From NCBI GenBank assembly GCA_023664265.1, contig JAMPFV010000007.1, positions 1-64,000 of the forward strand: a stretch of 64,000 nucleotides of DNA. The letters run 5' to 3'. This DNA comes from Roseburia sp. Lineage in GTDB: Bacteria > Bacillota > Clostridia > Lachnospirales > Lachnospiraceae. Below, piece after piece: positions 15,154 to 24,661 of the stretch (position 1 is its first letter; each line of letters begins with the position of its first letter). A model generated the notes under the pieces. The model worked only from the letters and a program-made list of their open reading frames with translations. It ran no database searches and was not told the origin of the DNA. The translations under genes were made by a program, and so were the position numbers.

Positions 15154-16389
15154 TTATTCCATAAAGTCCATCAGAATATCGTCAATCTCGCTCCAGTCGT
15201 TATCTGAGAGGACAGCCCCCTCATAGGTGTCAACCTCATAGACCATTACGACCGGCTCGCGGTAGGATATCTCATCCACCTTGGGCGTGATGGCCGCAAG
15301 CATGTTGGCAGCGTATTCATTCTCCAGATTCAGATATTCCTCGTCACTGAGGCTGTCAGGGTCTATGCCCTCGTGGTTTGCCTGAAATTCATCCACAACC
15401 ACCTGCGCGTTGTCAAGGATAATATCCAAGAAGTCCGTAGGATATAACGTAAGCGTCAAGTCACCTACCAACGCGTCGCCAATCGCAAACTTGGACATGT
15501 CATTGGTGCTGAATACGGGCGTGTCCCATTTAAACTTCATAAAAAGCTGTCCAGCGAGATCATAATAGCCCTCGAGGATTTCCTCATCGATAACCTCATA
15601 ATTTACATCCAGATAATACATAAGCGAATTTGCATAGTACTGAATCTCATTCGCATACAGAGCAGCAGCGCCCTCCTCCGTATCGAATTTGTTCTCCACA
15701 TATCGCGCATAATCGCCGTAGAAGCTCGTCCTTAACGCGTCATCGACAAACTGCTCGCAGTCCTCGGCAGTCCTTATGCTTCCCCAGTTGTCGTCAGACA
15801 GATAATACTCGGCGTGCTCAATCTCATTGTCGCTGCCGCCGAATTCAAAACATACGTTGCAGATCCATTTGCCCGTATCATATGTATAGATCAGCGAATC
15901 GTCGTCGCGCTCGGCCGGCTCGCCATAGATTCCAACCACGTCATCCAGCGTGCTCTTGTAGTTCACACCGCCTGGCAGTATCACCGACAAATCATCCTTG
16001 CTTGAGGAGAATTTCAAGCGGACATAAGACACCATGCCGCCCTCAACCTTTACGTTCTCATCCGTATCGTTGTAGGCCTTCATCTGCACATAATTTCCAC
16101 CCTCGTCCTGAAACAGCTCAAAGGTCGTCGTCTCAATCATCGGCTCCAGCTCAAAGGAATCCTTGTTGTTATAATTGTTTGAAATATGCCATCCGTTGTC
16201 TGTCCAATCCGACATTTCAGAAGGAAATACATACTCATTTCCATCCACCATAAATTTCCCGCTGTCAAGCTTGTCTCCAAGCGCTGCCGCAGCCGCAGCC
16301 ATCTCTTCCGCTTCCTTTGAGCTGCCGCCACAGGCCGTTACCGGCAGACATAAAGCAAAGCAGAAGCATAACACCAGTAGCTTTCTCAT
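15154..16389 (-). CDS. Putative lipoprotein of unknown function
   Basis: 411 aa with a clear lipoprotein signal: MRKLLVLCFCFALCLPVTAC with the lipobox cysteine at residue 20, followed by GGSSKEAEE. The mature part is acidic and soluble (many Asp, Glu and Tyr). It includes LPGGVNYKSTLDDVVGIYGEP, which resembles the small repeat found in some Firmicutes lipoproteins that compare a stored value. I recognise no catalytic motif. It would be anchored outside the membrane. It is transcribed alone or with the next upstream minus-strand gene at 16495-17451. Confidence 0.8.
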   Translation of the reverse strand: MRKLLVLCFCFALCLPVTACGGSSKEAEEMAAAAAALGDKLDSGKFMVDGNEYVFPSEMSDWTDNGWHISNNYNNKDSFELEPMIETTTFELFQDEGGNYVQMKAYNDTDENVKVEGGMVSYVRLKFSSSKDDLSVILPGGVNYKSTLDDVVGIYGEPAERDDDSLIYTYDTGKWICNVCFEFGGSDNEIEHAEYYLSDDNWGSIRTAEDCEQFVDDALRTSFYGDYARYVENKFDTEEGAAALYANEIQYYANSLMYYLDVNYEVIDEEILEGYYDLAGQLFMKFKWDTPVFSTNDMSKFAIGDALVGDLTLTLYPTDFLDIILDNAQVVVDEFQANHEGIDPDSLSDEEYLNLENEYAANMLAAITPKVDEISYREPVVMVYEVDTYEGAVLSDNDWSEIDDILMDFME

Positions 16390-16494
16390 AAAACATACCT
16401 CTTTCTCTTTTGATTAAGATTCTTAAAATTTACCTGCAGATTTTATTATAGCACTATCGCTTTTTTAGTCAATTCATTTGTTTTCATAAATTTT

Positions 16495-17451
16495 TTATGT
16501 TTTGAGGGGATTTCTTGGTGGTTTTTGCCGTAGCTCAAGCAGCAATTCCGAAAAGCCTCTGCGGAACTGCCTTTCCCGAATCACATAACGCTTTTTCCGT
16601 GTATACAGGGTGATGCTTCGGTTCCGCTCTTGGGCGGAATACCGGACTTCCCGCACATCCCTCCAATTCACACAGACCCTGCGGCGCGGGAAGCATTGAA
16701 ATTCAATCTGCGTCCAGTCGTATGTAATCTTCTGCGTTCCCGCGTGGAGAAGTGCGCTAACGCTGATGAGCAGAAAGCCCCCTGCCACCAGCTTTGTCTC
16801 CAAATTTTCACCCGAGAGGAACCAGGACAACATGTCCTGCGCGCTCTCTCCAAAGGCAGCTCCCCCTGCCAAAATCATTCCCACCACGAGCAGACTGCAA
16901 AAGAGCAGCACATAGTATTCTCCCATCCGATACCGGAGCACGCCCTCGCCCGCAGCGGCATTGTACTCTATCGGAAACGCGCTGCCATCCCGTGCGGACG
17001 CCACATATTCCGATTTACAGTGCGTCATTGCCGTCTCATAAAAATCATGGTAACCCGTCATATCTGCGGAGGCCGTAACGCGCCTTACGCACTCCCTGTC
17101 ATACAGCAGGAAAAAGTCCTGATTCTTAATCTCCATTTGGGGCAGCTCGTGCCATTCCAAACGCTCATAGGGGTGAAACGGCCGCCCGATAAAAAGCTGC
17201 GCGTCATCGTACAGGATATGCTGCTTCCGCATACAATATCCCCCAAAAACACCACACGCCAACGTCAACAGCGCAAGCCCCACGCAGACTGACAATAAGC
17301 AGCCCGCCTCCGCCCATACCTCATCCCACAGGCCCAATGCGAGGACAAGCCATATAATGATGCCGATAAACCCTGTCAAAAAAACGCCCAACGCCGGCAA
17401 TATCAGGCATCGCCGCCACGGCACGGCAAGCATACGCATTTCGTTCTTCAT
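16495..17451 (-). CDS. Unknown membrane protein with PH-like segments
   Basis: 318 aa with two N-terminal membrane helices (about residues 15-40 and 47-70) and two more in the middle (about 180-200 and 222-240). Between and after them are soluble beta-rich segments (DDAQLFIGRPFHPYERLEWHE; CVNWRDVREVRYSAQERNRS) reminiscent of bacterial PH-domain membrane proteins. The C-terminus is strongly basic. I do not recognise the family. Its neighbours (a lipoprotein downstream, tmcAL divergent upstream) do not point to a function. Confidence 0.65.
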   Translation of the reverse strand: MKNEMRMLAVPWRRCLILPALGVFLTGFIGIIIWLVLALGLWDEVWAEAGCLLSVCVGLALLTLACGVFGGYCMRKQHILYDDAQLFIGRPFHPYERLEWHELPQMEIKNQDFFLLYDRECVRRVTASADMTGYHDFYETAMTHCKSEYVASARDGSAFPIEYNAAAGEGVLRYRMGEYYVLLFCSLLVVGMILAGGAAFGESAQDMLSWFLSGENLETKLVAGGFLLISVSALLHAGTQKITYDWTQIEFQCFPRRRVCVNWRDVREVRYSAQERNRSITLYTRKKRYVIRERQFRRGFSELLLELRQKPPRNPLKT

Positions 17452-17568
17452 TTATCCTTACCTCTCATTTTTGCCCATTTCGGTATGCTTCCTTCCCATT
17501 TTATGCTATTATACTATAAAACCACCCGCAAGGAAAGCTTTTCACCCGAAACAGGAGGAGACTGTTAC

Positions 17569-18855
17569 ATGAAAATCGCAGCCGTTATCGCAGAATACAA
17601 CCCCTTCCACAAAGGGCACCTCTATCAGCTCGCTACCCTGCGCAATGAACTTGGCGCGGATAAAATCATCGTCGTTCTGAGCGGAGACTTTGTACAGCGG
17701 GGCGCCCCCGCCATTCTCGACAAGTATACGCGGTGCCGGATGGCATTGGAGCACGGCGCGGATATGGTAATCGAGCTTCCCGTATACTTTGCGCTCGGAA
17801 GCGCGGAGTACTTCGCCCAAGGCGCGGTATCGCTTCTGGATAAGCTCGGAATTGTTGACCTTCTGTATTTTGGAAGCGAATGCGGCGATATCGACCTCTT
17901 AATGGCCTGTGCCGAGACGCTTCTTGAGGAGCCGCCGGCATATCAGGCGCGCTTAAAGCAGTATTTAAAACAGGGCTTTTCCTTCCCACATGCAAGAAGC
18001 GCGGCATTTTCCGCCCTTTTTTCCGACGACGCGCGCGATAAAGCGCCGGATTATGAAAAAATTCTTGCAATGCCGAACAACAATCTCGCCGTAGAATATA
18101 TCAAGGCCCTGCTCCGGCGCGGCAGCGCCATCCGTCCGATAACCCTCCTGCGGAAGGATAACGGTTATGCATCCACAGAGCTTCCAAGCGGGTGCTTCGC
18201 CTCCGCAAACGCTGTCCGCAATGCGCTTTTGACATCCGGGGCGCCGTCAGACGGATTGCGGGCGTTTCTGCCCGAATCGGTTTTTCAATATTTCGAGACA
18301 GCCCCCCGCTGCTATTTGTCCGTGGAAGATTTTTCACCGCTGCTTCATTACAAGCTTCTTATGCAGCAGCCTGAGGGAAAGAATTGCTTTACCCCCTTTT
18401 ATGATGTGAACGAGCAGCTTTCAAACACGCTGTACAATCGGCTCCCCGACTACAGCGGCTTCTCGGGCTTTGCGCTCGCCTGCAAATCCCGAAACCTGAC
18501 CTATGCGCGAATCAGCCGCTGTCTGATGCATATCCTTCTTGACATGAAGCAGGATACCGTCAACGCGCTCAAGGAGCGGGATTACAGTCCATATGCCCGC
18601 GTTCTGGGATTCCGCGAAAGCGGGCGGGCGCTTTTTACGCTGCTCAAGGCAAACGCCGCCATTCCAATTATCACACGCCCTTCCGCTGCCCGAACGCAGT
18701 CAGACGCATTGGCATGGGAGTCCTTTCTCACCGATATGACGGCCTCCAACATTTATCAGAGCATACGGGTGCGTAAAATGACGTCTGTGTCACATAATAA
18801 AAAGGTCTGCCGAATCCCAAACGAACTGACGCGCCAAATCATAAAGCTTCCATAG
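17569..18855 (+). CDS. tmcAL: tRNA(Met) cytidine acetate ligase TmcAL
   Basis: Forms N4-acetylcytidine at the wobble base of elongator tRNA-Met using acetate and ATP (known for Bacillus YlbM/TmcAL). 428 aa. The nucleotidyltransferase motif is at the N-terminus: AAVIAEYNPFHKGHLYQL, with the HxGH-type signature HKGH. Later blocks GDFVQRGAPAILDKYTR and GSAEYFAQGA match the family. The start at 17569 has AGGAGGAG 8 bp upstream; upstream in-frame codons are non-homologous. It is one of few plus-strand genes, transcribed divergently from the 16495 gene and convergently with the DUF711 gene. Confidence 0.92.
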   Translation: MKIAAVIAEYNPFHKGHLYQLATLRNELGADKIIVVLSGDFVQRGAPAILDKYTRCRMALEHGADMVIELPVYFALGSAEYFAQGAVSLLDKLGIVDLLYFGSECGDIDLLMACAETLLEEPPAYQARLKQYLKQGFSFPHARSAAFSALFSDDARDKAPDYEKILAMPNNNLAVEYIKALLRRGSAIRPITLLRKDNGYASTELPSGCFASANAVRNALLTSGAPSDGLRAFLPESVFQYFETAPRCYLSVEDFSPLLHYKLLMQQPEGKNCFTPFYDVNEQLSNTLYNRLPDYSGFSGFALACKSRNLTYARISRCLMHILLDMKQDTVNALKERDYSPYARVLGFRESGRALFTLLKANAAIPIITRPSAARTQSDALAWESFLTDMTASNIYQSIRVRKMTSVSHNKKVCRIPNELTRQIIKLP

Positions 18856-18884
18856 GAGAAACGTTACCCTGTCGGAAGCTTTAT
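18840..18884. terminator. Hairpin between convergent tmcAL and DUF711 genes
   Basis: CATAAAGCTTCC and GGAAGCTTTATG form a perfect 12-bp stem around a 21-nt loop that holds the tmcAL stop codon. It sits between convergent genes, as a shared terminator would. T runs are poor, so it could also be an mRNA-stabilising stem. Confidence 0.55.
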
Positions 18885-18896
18885 GAATATATATCA

Positions 18897-20261
18897 TTAA
18901 TTTTTAAAGCTGTGTATCGGTGCGGGTATTCTGCCGCCGCGATTGACAAACGCGTCACAGGAGAAGCCGTTGACCGGCATGATCGGCGCGTGTCCCAGCA
19001 GGCCGCCAAACTCCGCGCGCTCTCCGACCGTCTTCCCGATAACGGGTATCACGCGCACCGCTGTGGTCTTCTGATTGACCATGCCAATCGCAAGCTCATC
19101 CGCGATGATGCCGGCAATGGTGGTCGCCTTGGTATCGCCCGGTATCGCTATCATGTCCAATCCGACGGAGCACACGCACGTCATGGACTCCAGCTTCTCC
19201 AAGGTCAGCGCGCCTGCGTTTACCGCGTCTATCATCCCCTGATCCTCACTCACGGGAATAAATGCCCCGCTCAAGCCGCCCACATAGGAGGACGCCATCA
19301 CGCCGCCCTTTTTCACCTGATCGTTCAACAGCGCCAACGCCGCCGTTGTCCCCGGGGCACCGGCATATTCCAGTCCGATTTCACACAGTATATCCGCGAC
19401 GCTGTCCCCGATGGCCGGCGTCGGCGCAAGCGACAAGTCCACAATGCCAAACGGAATCCCCAGACGCTTTGACGCCTCCTGCGCCACAAGCTGTCCCACT
19501 CTGGTCACCTTGAAGGCGGTCTTTTTGATGGTCTCGCAGAGCACCTCAAAATTCTCTCCGCGCACATGCTCCAACGCGGTTTTCACAACCCCTGGACCGC
19601 TGACGCCGACATTGATAACCGCGTCCGTCTCCGTCACGCCATGGAACGCGCCCGCCATGAACGGATTGTCATCCGGCGCGTTGCAGAACACCACGAGCTT
19701 GGAGCACCCAATGGAATCGTTCTCCTTTGTCCGCTCGGCGGTTTCCTTTATAATATCGCCCATCAACCGCACTGCATCCATATTGATGCCGGTCTTGGTG
19801 GAGCCGAGATTGACGGAGCTGCACACAAGCTCAGTCTCCGCCAGCGCCTTGGGAATGGAGCGAAGCAGCAGCTCGTCCGCGTGCGTCATGCCCTTGGAAA
19901 CCAGCGCGGAGTACCCGCCAAGAAAATTTACGCCGACGTCCTTTCTCGCCCTGTCAAGCGTTTTGGCAATCGTCACGAAATCCTCGGACGTCTTACACGC
20001 CGCCCCGCCGATAAGCGCGATGGGCGTCACCGATATCCGCTTGTTGACGATGGGAACACCGAATTCCTTCTCAATTGCGACGCCTGTCGCGACCAAATCC
20101 CTCGCGACCGTCGTGATTTTATTGTATATTTTTTCGTTTAGACGGCCCAAATCCGCGTCAATGCAATCCATCAGGCTGATTCCGAGTGTGATTGTCCTGA
20201 CATCGAGATTTTCCTTCTCAATCATCTTGTTCGTTTCCAAAACTTCGTTTATGTTTATCAT
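18897..20261 (-). CDS. PFL family protein (DUF711/UPF0210)
   Basis: 454 aa. Belongs to a family with a pyruvate formate-lyase-like fold but no proven reaction. Recognisable blocks are [22 protein letters not shown] (read in two parts: [20 protein letters not shown]), [26 protein letters not shown] and the C-terminal [17 protein letters not shown]. The start at 20261 has GGAGG 6 bp upstream, and the extra 41 codons in front overlap the ACT gene's end. The ACT-domain gene lies 37 bp upstream. This two-gene pairing is conserved in many Firmicutes and some archaea, suggesting a regulated enzyme, but the substrate is unknown. Confidence 0.88.
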   Translation of the reverse strand: MININEVLETNKMIEKENLDVRTITLGISLMDCIDADLGRLNEKIYNKITTVARDLVATGVAIEKEFGVPIVNKRISVTPIALIGGAACKTSEDFVTIAKTLDRARKDVGVNFLGGYSALVSKGMTHADELLLRSIPKALAETELVCSSVNLGSTKTGINMDAVRLMGDIIKETAERTKENDSIGCSKLVVFCNAPDDNPFMAGAFHGVTETDAVINVGVSGPGVVKTALEHVRGENFEVLCETIKKTAFKVTRVGQLVAQEASKRLGIPFGIVDLSLAPTPAIGDSVADILCEIGLEYAGAPGTTAALALLNDQVKKGGVMASSYVGGLSGAFIPVSEDQGMIDAVNAGALTLEKLESMTCVCSVGLDMIAIPGDTKATTIAGIIADELAIGMVNQKTTAVRVIPVIGKTVGERAEFGGLLGHAPIMPVNGFSCDAFVNRGGRIPAPIHSFKN

Positions 20262-20298
20262 TCTGAACCTCCGTTCCCTTTTCGGAAATGTCCCATGC

Positions 20299-20571
20299 CT
20301 ACAGCCGATGCATGCTGTTGAAGATTTCCTCGCGCTGGCATTTGATGATAACGCCGATTCCCGCGCCGAGCGCGTCCAGATCATCGGAGACCTCGCTCAC
20401 GGATTTTACCGACTTGCTCATGTCCGCTATCATCATCATGTTGAAATAATCGTCAACGATGGTCTGCGAAATATCGAGAATGTTTATTTTGTTGTCCGCC
20501 AGATAGGTGCATACCTTTGCGATAATACCGACCGTGTCTTTCCCTACTACTGTGATAATTGTCTTTTTCAT
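20299..20571 (-). CDS. ACT domain protein (UPF0237)
   Basis: 90-aa stand-alone ACT domain protein beginning [23 protein letters not shown] domains bind amino acids or similar small molecules. The region [20 protein letters not shown] matches the second strand-helix unit, similar to GcvR-type regulators. It directly precedes the DUF711 gene and probably acts as its small-molecule-sensing partner (inference from conserved neighbourhood). Confidence 0.9.
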   Translation of the reverse strand: MKKTIITVVGKDTVGIIAKVCTYLADNKINILDISQTIVDDYFNMMMIADMSKSVKSVSEVSDDLDALGAGIGVIIKCQREEIFNSMHRL

Positions 20572-20642
20572 ACTGTTTTCCGGCCTCCCTCTTAGCCCGT
20601 AGTTTTCATATCAATAATCGTCTGCCCTGTCCCGCGCTGCCG

Positions 20643-21440
20643 CTAAAGCCCGACCACCTGAGAAGGCTCGCTGCGCTTTGCCACATAAATCGGAAAATCG
20701 TCCGGCTTATACGGATTGTCCGCCATTGAAATTTCCAGCCGAACTGTCTCATAGGCCAGCTCAGCCAGATTGTTTTCCTTGCTCAGATGCCCCAGAATCA
20801 CGGATTTCAGATTGTCGTGCAACAGACAGCTCAACAGTTTTCCCGAAAGCTCGTTTGACAGATGCCCTTTATTTCCGAGGATCCGCTGCTTTAAATAATA
20901 CGGATACGGCCCCACCTGAAGCATGTTGATATCGTGGTTGGCCTCCAGCATCAGCACGTCCATGCCTTTCAGGCACTCTACCGTATACTCATTGTATGTA
21001 CCGAGATCCGTCACCACGGCCATTTTCTCACTGCCGTACTGAAACCGATACGCCACCGGCTGCGCCGCGTCGTGCGATATTTTCATCGGATTGACGGTGA
21101 TGTCCTTCAAAATCATTTTCTCGTCCGCCATCACCTCACAGAAGAGCGAAGCGTCTATGTCTCCCAGACTTCCGACCTTTTTAATCTCCGCAATCGTTCC
21201 CGCTGTCGCGTATATCGGTATTCCGAACTTACGGCTGATAACCCCCAGACCTCCGATATGGTCGGTGTGCTCATGCGTGATCAGAATGCCGTCGATATCC
21301 CTGCCGGAAATCCCCAGCTTGTGAAGCCCTTCCTCTGTTTTCTTACAACTGACGCCCACGTCCACCAATAAATGCGTTACATCCGTGCCCACATAAATAC
21401 AATTGCCACTGCTTCCGCTGGCGATACTGCACATTCTCAT
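20643..21440 (-). CDS. MBL-fold metallo-hydrolase (YycJ/WalJ-like)
   Basis: 265 aa. The zinc-binding motif HEHTDH is at 56-61, preceded by the start [17 protein letters not shown] typical of the YycJ/WalJ group. Further metal ligands are in KISHDAAQP (His) and the C-terminal GHLSKENN. WalJ-like proteins are beta-lactamase-fold nucleases or hydrolases, often near the WalRK system in Bacilli; here no walRK genes are adjacent. It follows the FtsA-like gene by 21 bp, so the two may be one operon. Confidence 0.87.
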   Translation of the reverse strand: MRMCSIASGSSGNCIYVGTDVTHLLVDVGVSCKKTEEGLHKLGISGRDIDGILITHEHTDHIGGLGVISRKFGIPIYATAGTIAEIKKVGSLGDIDASLFCEVMADEKMILKDITVNPMKISHDAAQPVAYRFQYGSEKMAVVTDLGTYNEYTVECLKGMDVLMLEANHDINMLQVGPYPYYLKQRILGNKGHLSNELSGKLLSCLLHDNLKSVILGHLSKENNLAELAYETVRLEISMADNPYKPDDFPIYVAKRSEPSQVVGL

Positions 21441-21461
21441 TTGTCATAAACCTCAATCTCT

Positions 21462-24011
21462 TTATTTTTTCCAGTAGACCTCGACCTTATCGCCGTTGTG
21501 AAGCTCCTGCGTGTACTGCGCATCCCTGCCGTTTACGATGGTGGCAATGCCGGTGCCCTGCATCTTGCTGGTGTCAAAATCAATATAGTCAAAGATATCG
21601 ACAAAGCAGTAAGATTTTTTACCCGTCATCACCACGGGGGAGCCATTCACGATAACCAACAGCTTCCTGCTTCCGTCCGCTTCAAGCTTCCCCTCCGCAA
21701 ACGCGTCATTCATCATATTTTTGAATACGTCCTCCGGCTTCGCGGACTTCTTTTCCTCTGAGGAAGCAGTCGCGGATGTATCCTGTGTCGCCGCAGCGGC
21801 CGCATTTGATGTCTCTGTCGTCACACCTGATGTCTCTGTCGTTGCAGCTGTGTCTTGTGGCGCCGTTCCTGACGCACTTGATGTCTGCACCGGCGTGGCG
21901 GTATCCTGTGTCGCCGTAGCGGTCGCATTTGATGTCTCTGTCGTCCCCTTTGATGTCTCTGCTGTTGTGACGGTATCCTGTCCGGATGCATTTGCGCTTT
22001 GCGCTGTCGCGGTTGTATCCTGTGTTGCAACGGCGGTCGCATTTGATGTCTCTGCCGTCACACCTGATGTCTGTGTTGTCCCTTCAACTGTCTCTGTCGC
22101 TGCATCCTGTGCCGCCGTTCCTGTCGCATTTGATGTCGGTTCCGTCACATCCGCCTCCCGCGCGGAATCGGACGTCTGTGTCACATCCTCCGGCTCCTGC
22201 GTGGAAGCCGCCGCCGGTTCTTGAGCGGAGGCTGCCGCCTGCTCCGCGGCATGTCTGCTCTTCACCTGTACGACATCATAGGCATAGATGAGCGTATCGT
22301 CCGTCGCAGGCCTGCCGTTTATCGTAAACATCATGTCCTCCATATCAATCTCGGAATAGCCCAGATAGGTGACCAGCTCCTTGTATGTATAGTACGGGTA
22401 AAGGGAAATCTCATCCCCCTCCTGTATCATATACTCCGCGCTCCGAGACTGACCGTTGACCTTAATGGGCTTTGGAAGCTGTATATCCCTGCCATTCACC
22501 GTTATGACAAGCTTTCCGTTATAATCAATCAGCTCGGAAATCCGCTCCTGCGCATCCGCGCCAACGGTTGACTCCTCGATTACAATCTCATCATTCGCAC
22601 GAATGGCATGATTGATATTCACACTCTCACCGTTCACATATATATGCGCGCTCTCGCCATAAGAGCCCTTCTTCACACGGTTCTTGCCGTTGACCGTGTA
22701 GTGAAGCTCCTTGCCGCGCCGCGGGAAAAGTCCCTCCTTCGTGTAAGCGGCCTGCATCGCCGCGTCCACGACCGCAAGCTTATTGTTGTCATAGAGCTTT
22801 ACCCGGTTTCCGTTAAACGTGATATAGATAAAATTGTTGTTCTGGTCATAATAGGTCAGGCAGATTCCAATCGGCGTGATAATGGTGGAGTCCTTCAGGC
22901 ATCCCTCCGGGAAATCAACATCCCGCAAAATCTCCTCCCCGCGCAGAGCCACCCTGCTCGGCTCAAGCCCGAGCTTATCCGCCATCTTCTCGGAAAAGCC
23001 CCGGATCTTTCCGCCGCCGCCCACGATAAACACCGCGCTCGGCGAAGTGCCGCCGTTCAGCTTGACGATGGTGTCCGCAGTCAGCTCCGCCATTTTATCG
23101 ATCTGAGGGCCGCAGATTTCCACAACCTCGTCCGCGGTGATGGTCTGCTCCACGCCCATAATATCCTCGTAAGTGATTTTGTCCTGCGTAGTCGAAGCCG
23201 TTTTAATCTTTTCCGCCGTCGCAAAGTCAATCAGGCATGTCCTTGCAAGCGTCTCGGTAAGAACGTCGCCGGCGTGAGCAATCATGCCGTAGGCGATAAC
23301 GCTTCCCTCGTCCGTAATGGAAATATCGGCGGTTCCCGCGCCGATGTCAAGCATCGCGATATTCAGCAGCCGGAACTTCTCCGGTATCGCAACGCGAATC
23401 GCCGCAATCGGCTCCAGCGTCAGATTGGCTACCTTCAATCCCGCAAGGTCAACCGCGCTGTACAGGCCGTCCACGACGTCATCCGGCAGGAATGTCGCGA
23501 TAATGTCGGCCCCGATATTTTTCGCTTTATGATGCTCCGGCTGTCCCATCCACAGTCCGTTCATGTAATAGCGCACGACGGAATGGCCCACACAGTAAAA
23601 ATGAATATCCGTATCGTTTTCCACCTGAAAATCATTGAACGCCTTCTCAACCCCCATTGAGATAAGCGTATTCAAATCCTCCTTGGTGACGCTGCGCTCC
23701 TTCTCGAAATTCAAATCCACATGCACATTCATTGTCCGCAGCACACGCCCGGCCGCCGCAATACAGACCTCCTCCAACGGATAGTCGGTCTTCTTCTGCA
23801 GTGCGTCCCGAATGTCCATCAGGGTCGCCGCAACCCGATTGATATCATGTATCTGTCCGTCAAGCATTGCGCGGGTCTTGTGCTCCCGAATCTCCTGCCC
23901 GACCACCACAAAGCGGTCGCCGTTCTTGTAGCCGATTGTTCCCACAATGCTGCGTGTGCCGATGTCAAGACCAAATACAAGCTCCTCTTTACCATTTCCC
24001 ATCTGACTCAT
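21462..24011 (-). CDS. FtsA/PilM-like actin-family ATPase with beta-grasp-like repeats and a long Ala/Thr-rich linker
   Basis: 849 aa. Residues 1-395 are an actin-like ATPase of FtsA/PilM type: phosphate 1 GLDIGTRSIVG (14-24), phosphate 2 LDIGAGTADIS (221-231) and adenosine motif VGGGGKIRGF (330-339). From about 395 to 585 come several short modules with the recurrent motif VNGxxV/VNG (VNGKNR, VNGESV, VNGRDI, VNGQSR, INGRPA) alternating with acidic GDE-I turns, which looks like tandem beta-grasp or ThiS/SLBB-like units. A linker (585-765) is almost only Ala, Thr, Ser, Gln and Glu with near repeats of TSNATAxATQDT. Another VNG module ends the protein (780-849). No signal peptide or membrane helix is seen, so it is probably cytoplasmic. 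coaE lies upstream. Confidence 0.82.
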   Translation of the reverse strand: MSQMGNGKEELVFGLDIGTRSIVGTIGYKNGDRFVVVGQEIREHKTRAMLDGQIHDINRVAATLMDIRDALQKKTDYPLEEVCIAAAGRVLRTMNVHVDLNFEKERSVTKEDLNTLISMGVEKAFNDFQVENDTDIHFYCVGHSVVRYYMNGLWMGQPEHHKAKNIGADIIATFLPDDVVDGLYSAVDLAGLKVANLTLEPIAAIRVAIPEKFRLLNIAMLDIGAGTADISITDEGSVIAYGMIAHAGDVLTETLARTCLIDFATAEKIKTASTTQDKITYEDIMGVEQTITADEVVEICGPQIDKMAELTADTIVKLNGGTSPSAVFIVGGGGKIRGFSEKMADKLGLEPSRVALRGEEILRDVDFPEGCLKDSTIITPIGICLTYYDQNNNFIYITFNGNRVKLYDNNKLAVVDAAMQAAYTKEGLFPRRGKELHYTVNGKNRVKKGSYGESAHIYVNGESVNINHAIRANDEIVIEESTVGADAQERISELIDYNGKLVITVNGRDIQLPKPIKVNGQSRSAEYMIQEGDEISLYPYYTYKELVTYLGYSEIDMEDMMFTINGRPATDDTLIYAYDVVQVKSRHAAEQAAASAQEPAAASTQEPEDVTQTSDSAREADVTEPTSNATGTAAQDAATETVEGTTQTSGVTAETSNATAVATQDTTATAQSANASGQDTVTTAETSKGTTETSNATATATQDTATPVQTSSASGTAPQDTAATTETSGVTTETSNAAAAATQDTSATASSEEKKSAKPEDVFKNMMNDAFAEGKLEADGSRKLLVIVNGSPVVMTGKKSYCFVDIFDYIDFDTSKMQGTGIATIVNGRDAQYTQELHNGDKVEVYWKK

Positions 24012-24055
24012 CTTTCCCCTCCATTTACCCGCAATCCACAGACCCGCTCAGGCAC

Positions 24056-24652
24056 TCATCCGCTTTCTCCCAATATCGCCCTTATCTGCCTGTAGGTCTC
24101 CTCCAAATCCCCGTTATTCCGGATAACGATTCCGCAATGCTCCCGAAATTCCGCCTCACTCAGCTGCTCCCTCATAATTGCCGCTGTCTTTTCCTCGCTG
24201 TACTGCCTGTCCCGCATAAGCCGCTTCTTCCGCACCTCCACATCCGAGTGTATGTACCACAGTTCGTCCGCAATCAGGTCATAGCGCTCCTCTATCAGAA
24301 GCGCCGCCTCTATAAAAAAGAAATCAACGGCGCCCCGCTCCCGCTCATATCGAATCTGCTCCAAAATATATTTTTTAACCTCCGGATGAACGATTGCGTT
24401 CACCCGGGACAAAGCGCCCTTATCGCCGAAAACCGCGTCGGCCATGCGCCGCCTGTCGATTGTCCCGTCCGCGTTCAGAATATCCGGTCCGAGAAGCGCC
24501 ACAAGCCTTGTATAACACGCCTGCCCCGGCTGCTCCAACAGATGCGCCGCCTCGTCAGCGCGAATCACCCGACAGCGGTAATGCGCCTCAATGTACGAGA
24601 GCGCCTGCGTCTTTCCGGCCCCGACACCGCCGGTAATCCCTATAATCCTCAT
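24056..24652 (-). CDS. coaE: Dephospho-CoA kinase
   Basis: Last step of coenzyme A synthesis, phosphorylating the 3'-hydroxyl of dephospho-CoA. 198 aa. P-loop GGVGAGKT at 8-15, then RADEAAHLLEQPGQ and the lid-region RLMRDRQYSEEKTAAIM. The start ATG has a GGAGG ribosome site overlapping the end of polA; the polA stop is 9 bp upstream. polA-coaE is a frequent pair in Firmicutes, so they are co-transcribed. Confidence 0.95.
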   Translation of the reverse strand: MRIIGITGGVGAGKTQALSYIEAHYRCRVIRADEAAHLLEQPGQACYTRLVALLGPDILNADGTIDRRRMADAVFGDKGALSRVNAIVHPEVKKYILEQIRYERERGAVDFFFIEAALLIEERYDLIADELWYIHSDVEVRKKRLMRDRQYSEEKTAAIMREQLSEAEFREHCGIVIRNNGDLEETYRQIRAILGESG

Positions 24653-24661
24653 CGGCGCCTC

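Noticed and set aside
21760..22190. Recurring DNA motifs in the FtsA-like gene as a CRISPR or non-coding repeat
   Set aside because: The repeats keep frame and encode a Thr/Ala linker inside one long gene.
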